Shown: one piece after another, positions 59,686-64,000 of the stretch
Position numbering within the stretch: the first letter of the stretch is position 1
How the letters are laid out: each line of letters starts with the position of its first letter
Assembly: GCA_009667805.1 (NCBI GenBank)
Contig: CM019064.1
Location: 112,752,328-112,816,327, forward strand
From: Leptobrachium leishanense
Lineage: Eukaryota; Chordata; Amphibia; Anura; Megophryidae
DNA: 64,000 bases
Direction: 5' to 3'
The notes under the pieces: generated by a model
What the model saw: the letters and a program-made list of their open reading frames with translations, nothing else
What the model was told of the DNA's origin: nothing
The model's database searches: none
Position numbers and translations under genes: made by a program

Positions 59686-60422
59686 TGTATATCTATTAAC
59701 AGGTGACTCGTGGTTCTCTTGAAAAGGCTTGTCTTTTAATGCTTTTTTAGTTTCAGCTTGATTCCTGGCCCATCTGTCTCTGTCAGCTGATGACATCATC
59801 TGCCCTGTCCTCCCCTTCCTCAGAAATTAAAGCAGTGGCAGAAATTCCCATTCTCTACCTTCCCTGTTCGCAGCAAAGATCACAGATGCATTCTGCAGGC
59901 TCCTGTTTGAAAAGTACTGATCTAACAATCTATAGGCAAAAGATTTATAAATTATATCAATTGCTTAAAATTTATATTTACCTGGCTGGATTTTTGTAAG
60001 TCTCAATATAACAATACAAAATAGATCGAAATAGAGCATGTTTGTGATGTCACAGAACGCTATGATGTGATTGGCGTGGCATTATTTCTGCCAGAAACAT
60101 CACAATGAAAACACAAACTCCCTTTGCAACAAAGCAGTATCAAACACAAGGTAGGTCAAGGCACAATTTAAACCCTGACACCCAGGGGTCAAGTCCCAAA
60201 AAGCATAAATGTGCGAACTCACTAAGATTTGCATCCCCCAATAAGCTATGATCAGCTCACACCTAATACAAACACACACTCAAATCTCATATATTCATAT
60301 ATATATGTGGATTTTAACATAGAATATATGATAAATCCTATATTTATTGTCACTTAACAGTAAAAGATAAGCTTGACAACCTGAATACAAGCTTTATAGT
60401 AAATGGGACCAATAGTAATTTA
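59686..60422. other. NME7 intron, nothing recognised
   Basis: No exon or repeat with definable edges. Confidence 0.5.
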
Positions 60423-60590
60423 CAGGGTTATTCAGAGAAATGTGAAAATCAGGAGAATTTGCAGAAGAGAACAATCTAGACCAAATAGCCAATTTGGAAA
60501 GTGGGAGAATTTTTCTGGTTTGGCTTTTATGACCTAGAATTTTCACTTCTCCAGTCATTCTCCTGAGTTTCACATGTCTTTGAATAGACC
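60423..60590. repeat. MITE-D copy
   Basis: CAGGGTTATTCAGAGAAATG at the left and CTTTGAATAGACC at the right. It has the same interior as the other MITE-D copies, with a short internal deletion. Confidence 0.8.
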
Positions 60591-62173
60591 GTTTAGTCCC
60601 CTCTGCAGAAATAGTGGAAGAACTGCATTCCTGTGTGTTCCCCCTCGACTTGACCCCTAATGACACCCCCATTACTACTGAATAAATGGCCCTCTGAATT
60701 GGTGGTTGGAGCTTATATTGTGATGACATTCAGAGCTCATGGGTGTCCAACGATAACAATTATGCAGGCAGCCATTGGTACTTGTGGTGTTAAAGACATG
60801 AAAGCAAATGTTACATTCTGTACTACGCTTTCATCTGTTTTCTGTAATGTCATTACAAGATATCAGTGACTGGAATCATAACATATCTGAATAATGTTAC
60901 TAATTTGAGGCTGTTCAAACAGAGATGAAAGAAAAGCAAAAGTATAGGAAAGACTTTTAGTAGTGAAAATGTCAGGACCAATGCCGGAAATGTAACCAGA
61001 CGTAAAGCAGACATAAACTCAGCCACGTAATTAAAAGATGGTTTGATTAAGTTGTACAGAGAAGGCTTTGTTTTTTTTTTTAAATCTAGAAATAGATAAA
61101 AATCCATAGAAAGACTGGGAGATGTTTATTATTATGACTTTTCTGCCATCTGTTCTATAAACATTACGTTTCTTGCCATTTTCTTATTGACCAAATTTTC
61201 TACTTGATATTTGTGAAATACAAAATTATACTTTTTGTTGCTAACCAGAAGATATATTTTTTTTATAAGTTCCTAAATCTTTTTCTAGAACAGTCTTTTT
61301 GAGCAAAATAAAGAGAGAACCTATAACATTATTAATCCTGAAATGTAAGAAAACCAAAAATGACAGCTTGTACAACCGTATATACTAATATGTAAGACAC
61401 TTACTAAAGAATTCCTAAAACCTAGCTCTGCATTACAGGGTATGAGTTGAATGTAAAAGGAAGGAGAAATAATAACAGATAGCAGCAACATTTAAAGTTA
61501 TAATAAAATTTGGTAGGATTTAATATTTGACGCCATAAAATCAGCTTCATATTGCGTGAATTCACAATTTATTACAAACATCATTTGGCGTTTACACAAA
61601 AAAACCTCTTTGCCCTCTGTCTTACCATGTGATCCTTTCATACAGTAACCTCATTTAAAGTGCACTTCAACAGGATAAAAGAAATCGCCCAGCTCTGTGT
61701 ATACCGTATCATATAGCATAAAGATAGGGAGCATTGAAGGGGTTGTAGGATGACATGCAGCGTGGTTGAAGATGCCTATTCCTGAGTATGAAACAGGAGC
61801 AACAAGGACAGGTGATGAATGGTTCTAGTCCTTTCTCGTACCGACAAATGTTAACCTGGGTTAAGATTTCTAGAGATGATCCAGCTTAGCCAGTTCAATA
61901 CTGAATTTGTTTTCCATAAAACCAATGGCAGCAACCAATGGTTTTATGGAGAACCACTTTAAAATACCCCTGAAACCTATAAGGAGCACACAAAGAAAAA
62001 CTACACACAAGGTCTAAGTGCATTGTAATATCATTACAGTGCACATAGAGACTGTATGCATTATTTGATAGGCAGAGGGACCGTCTGCTGGTCAGTTTCA
62101 GAATTACATCTAAAACTGCAGTGTAAAGCCTTGGGGGGGCTGCTTTTTTTTCACATTGTAGTGAGCTACAGTA
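60591..62173. other. NME7 intron, nothing recognised
   Basis: AT-rich, with no coding signature. Confidence 0.5.
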
Positions 62174-62181
62174 CACTAGAT

Positions 62182-62363
62182 CAGTGCTTCTCAAACCTGT
62201 GCTCGGGACCCTCAACCAGGCCAGATTTTGGAGATCACCTTGGGGAAATGCAGACTGAATTCTGCAATCACTGAGAGGCAAATCATAACACCTGTGCTGT
62301 GCTTCAGCTTTCTGGAAAACCTGGCCTGTTAGGGGGTCCTGAGGACAGGTTTGAGAAACACTG
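62182..62363. repeat. hAT-type MITE (182 bp)
   Basis: The ends CAGTGCTTCTCAAACCTG and CAGGTTTGAGAAACACTG are inverted repeats. The flanks cactagat (62174-62181) and cattagat (62364-62371) differ at one position, fitting an aged 8-bp hAT duplication. Confidence 0.82.
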
Positions 62364-62371
62364 CATTAGAT

Positions 62372-62969
62372 GATCTGTCTGACGTATTGCAACTTTGACA
62401 TATTCTGGAGTCTATTAGCAAATATAATTAATTTGCAATAAATGAGATTCATTTACCGTACATTTTTTCCAGAAAACGTCCAGATCGAGTTATATCTATT
62501 TTGAGAACTGGATGTTGCTTTTGAAGAGCACGTTAACCTGACTGAGGTAGTGAAAGAGTTAGAAAAATATCTCTGCAAGACTCTCCTGTGAAAGATGTTT
62601 AGAAAAGAAAGGCCCATTTCGAAATGAAAATTCTCTTATATTGCAGACTGACAGAAAGGCAGATCCTGTCAAGCAGATATGGGGTCTTGAAGGGATCTAT
62701 CCTCTGCCAGTATGGAGAAGGTCTACCTCTTTACTTTTATGGAACAGTCATCTCATTGGTTTACTTTATTTACTGTTCTCTAGCATAATTTCATTGTCTT
62801 ATGCGCGTGTTCATCCAAGCACCGATGCTAACCTTTCTGCTAGTTTATTTTTAATCATTCTATTAATTTTGCCCAACTAGATCATAAGAATTCAAATGGG
62901 CTCCCATCCAGAGCAGCTGAAGGCATTCTTTGTAAAGAAAATCCAAGGGCATGGGCGGAATATGCTTAC
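62372..62969. other. NME7 intron next to the exon
   Basis: No repeat is recognised. A short open frame here (62641-62880) has no family match. Confidence 0.5.
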
Positions 62970-63049
62970 CTTCAGACACAGCGTGAGGCTTAATAATACA
63001 GCAGGTACAATCCGTAAATCTTGCAGTGTTTTTAGGCCCGCGACCTCCA
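62970..63049 (-). CDS. nme7: NME7 exon, start of second NDK domain
   Basis: This 80-bp exon follows a pyrimidine-rich acceptor (tttctttccatcaag) and ends at the donor gtaagc. It encodes a Gly-Gly-rich linker followed by FTDCTCCIIKPHAVSEG. CCIIKPHAV is the first beta strand and lysine motif of nucleoside diphosphate kinases, and the Cys-rich form is characteristic of the NME7 second domain. The exon ends after the first base of a Gly codon (phase 1), and the next exon supplies the remaining GT. It is flanked by the MITE-A/piggyBac nest at 63194 on the upstream side. Confidence 0.88.
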
Positions 63050-63350
63050 CTTGATGGAAAGAAAAACTCTAACTCCTAGCAGTGACCGGGAAAATAAAAA
63101 CATGACAAAAAGTGAGCAACAATTCTGTTTTCATGGTTTTCATAAGAATTTAACAGTAAAACTTTGGAACATATTTCATATTTTCTTAAAAACGTGGGGC
63201 TCTATTCCATAGTTGGTGCTAGTGCAGCGTCTCAATATGTAATCGTTAGCGCTAGCTAGCTAAAAGTAAGTTTAACGTCTGCCATCGATATTCAATCTTG
63301 ATACTATAATGCTTTGCACCTCTCAGCTTGCGCAAGCTTACTGTACTTAA

Positions 63351-63933
63351 AGGAACACTCTACTCAAAAAATCACCACCCGTTTTTTTATCCTAACCTAT
63401 CCCTATGCCCTTAATAAATCTTTCGTTTTTATTTTTTTTCTTGTAACTGTAATACTTACCCTAAAATCCTCTTGTTTCCAGCGGCGTTTTTTTTTTTTTT
63501 ATACTCACCTCCCTCCTCTTCCGCTCCCGTCCTTCTTCTTGCTTCTTGGCTTCTGGTTTACGTGAGAAGCGCGCATGCGCGCCTCTCACATAAGCCAGCC
63601 AATCGGCAGGCTTCCTCCCGGCTCCCTCTGAGGATTAGTGTTGCGCGCAAGAGGATGCGCGCAACACTAACCCTCAGAGGGAGCCGCCAGCTTCTGCGGT
63701 GAGTTGGAGACATCGTCTCCTACTCGGCAAAAGTCGGCAGAAGCGGGAAATATGATTCCCGCTCTGCTGACTGACAGCTGGGAGGGCGGAGTAAACCTCT
63801 CCGCCTCTCTCAGCTGTTTTCAGCATTTTCAGCTGATTGGCTGAGCGGAGGGAGGGGGGACAGAGGGCAGGATACTCCGGGCATCATGACCACCTAAAAT
63901 AGCTTAGGTGGTCTTGTTGCTTAGAGTATCCCT
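63351..63933. repeat. piggyBac-type MITE inside MITE-A (583 bp)
   Basis: TTAA is at 63347-63350 and 63934-63937. The ends AGGAACACTCTACTC and TTAGAGTATCCCT (inverse AGGGATACTCTAA) are imperfect inverted repeats of the AGGRACACT type known from amphibian piggyBac-like elements. No transposase is present. Confidence 0.88.
63620..63685. repeat. Long perfect-arm hairpin in the MITE
   Basis: Arms of 30 bases (GGCTCCCTCTGAGGATTAGT... and its inverse ...ACTAACCCTCAGAGGGAGCC) flank a 6-base loop, with one mismatch seen. The inner arm is the alternating TTGCGCGCA. Confidence 0.88.
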
Positions 63934-64000
63934 TTAAGAGTCTCCTATATTTGACATGGGGGGCGCAATCTATGTTTAGCATCTCGACAACTGAGGTATT

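Larger units (their letters stand above)
63194..64000 (+). repeat. MITE-A copy, interrupted and cut by window end
   Basis: It starts GGGCTCTATTCCATAGTTGG, as does the copy at 53828. It is split by the piggyBac-type MITE at 63351-63933 and resumes with GAGTCTCCTATATTTGACAT. Confidence 0.82.

Overview
The window is vertebrate nuclear DNA, very probably from a frog or related amphibian. It lies inside a host gene on the minus strand whose introns are packed with transposable elements. Three short exons with matching splice sites and phases (63049-62970, 37134-37070, 36311-36243) encode consecutive parts of a nucleoside diphosphate kinase domain that I recognise as NME7. The intron between the first two is about 25.8 kb. 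The remaining exons are not visible here. The amphibian assignment is inferred from the element mix: a Gmr1-like gypsy element, a DIRS-like element, several young Tc1 elements, TTAA-flanked piggyBac-type MITEs, and the very large intron.

Layout. 1-9236: an endogenous retrovirus on the plus strand (5' LTR cut by the window edge; gag open; pro-pol and env broken; complete 3' LTR). 9.5-12.3 kb: a decayed Tc1 relic, then a full-length Tc1 element whose transposase has two stops. 12.6-14.5 kb: a MITE split by a TIR element that carries a large minisatellite. 14.5 kb: a tRNA-type SINE. 17.27-23.82 kb: a DIRS-like tyrosine-recombinase retrotransposon on the minus strand, split by a Tc1 element with an uninterrupted 345-codon transposase. 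24.6-27.4 kb: MITEs, one containing a Tc1 fragment. 27.83-31.99 kb: a Gmr1-like LTR element with integrase ahead of reverse transcriptase, a SCAN-like capsid region, a 5-bp target duplication, and a 3' LTR reduced to 25 bp. 32.9 kb: a 21-bp minisatellite. 36.2-37.1 kb: two NME7 exons. 38.5-39.3 kb: a small insertion with a 13-bp target duplication, long inverted repeats and a hammerhead-ribozyme-like motif, probably Penelope-related. 40.4-42.1 kb: a hAT element and a possible solo LTR. 44.1-48.6 kb: Harbinger-like MITEs and a second copy of the young Tc1, split by an LTR insertion. 49.5-50.6 kb: an L2/CR1-type LINE. 51.7-60.6 kb: piggyBac-type, Harbinger-like and other MITEs, many nested. 62.97 kb: the third NME7 exon. 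63.2 kb to the end: a MITE containing a piggyBac-type MITE.

The genes do not form a pathway. The host gene is the backbone and the rest is a layered record of transposition. Nesting gives relative ages: DIRS-like before Tc1, Tc1 before the LTR insertion, MITE-A before the Gmr1-like element, MITE-A before the piggyBac MITE, and MITE-D before MITE-G. The names MITE-A, B, D, F and G are labels used only in this annotation. No tools were run: divergences and boundaries were read by eye, and family names rest on motif recognition.
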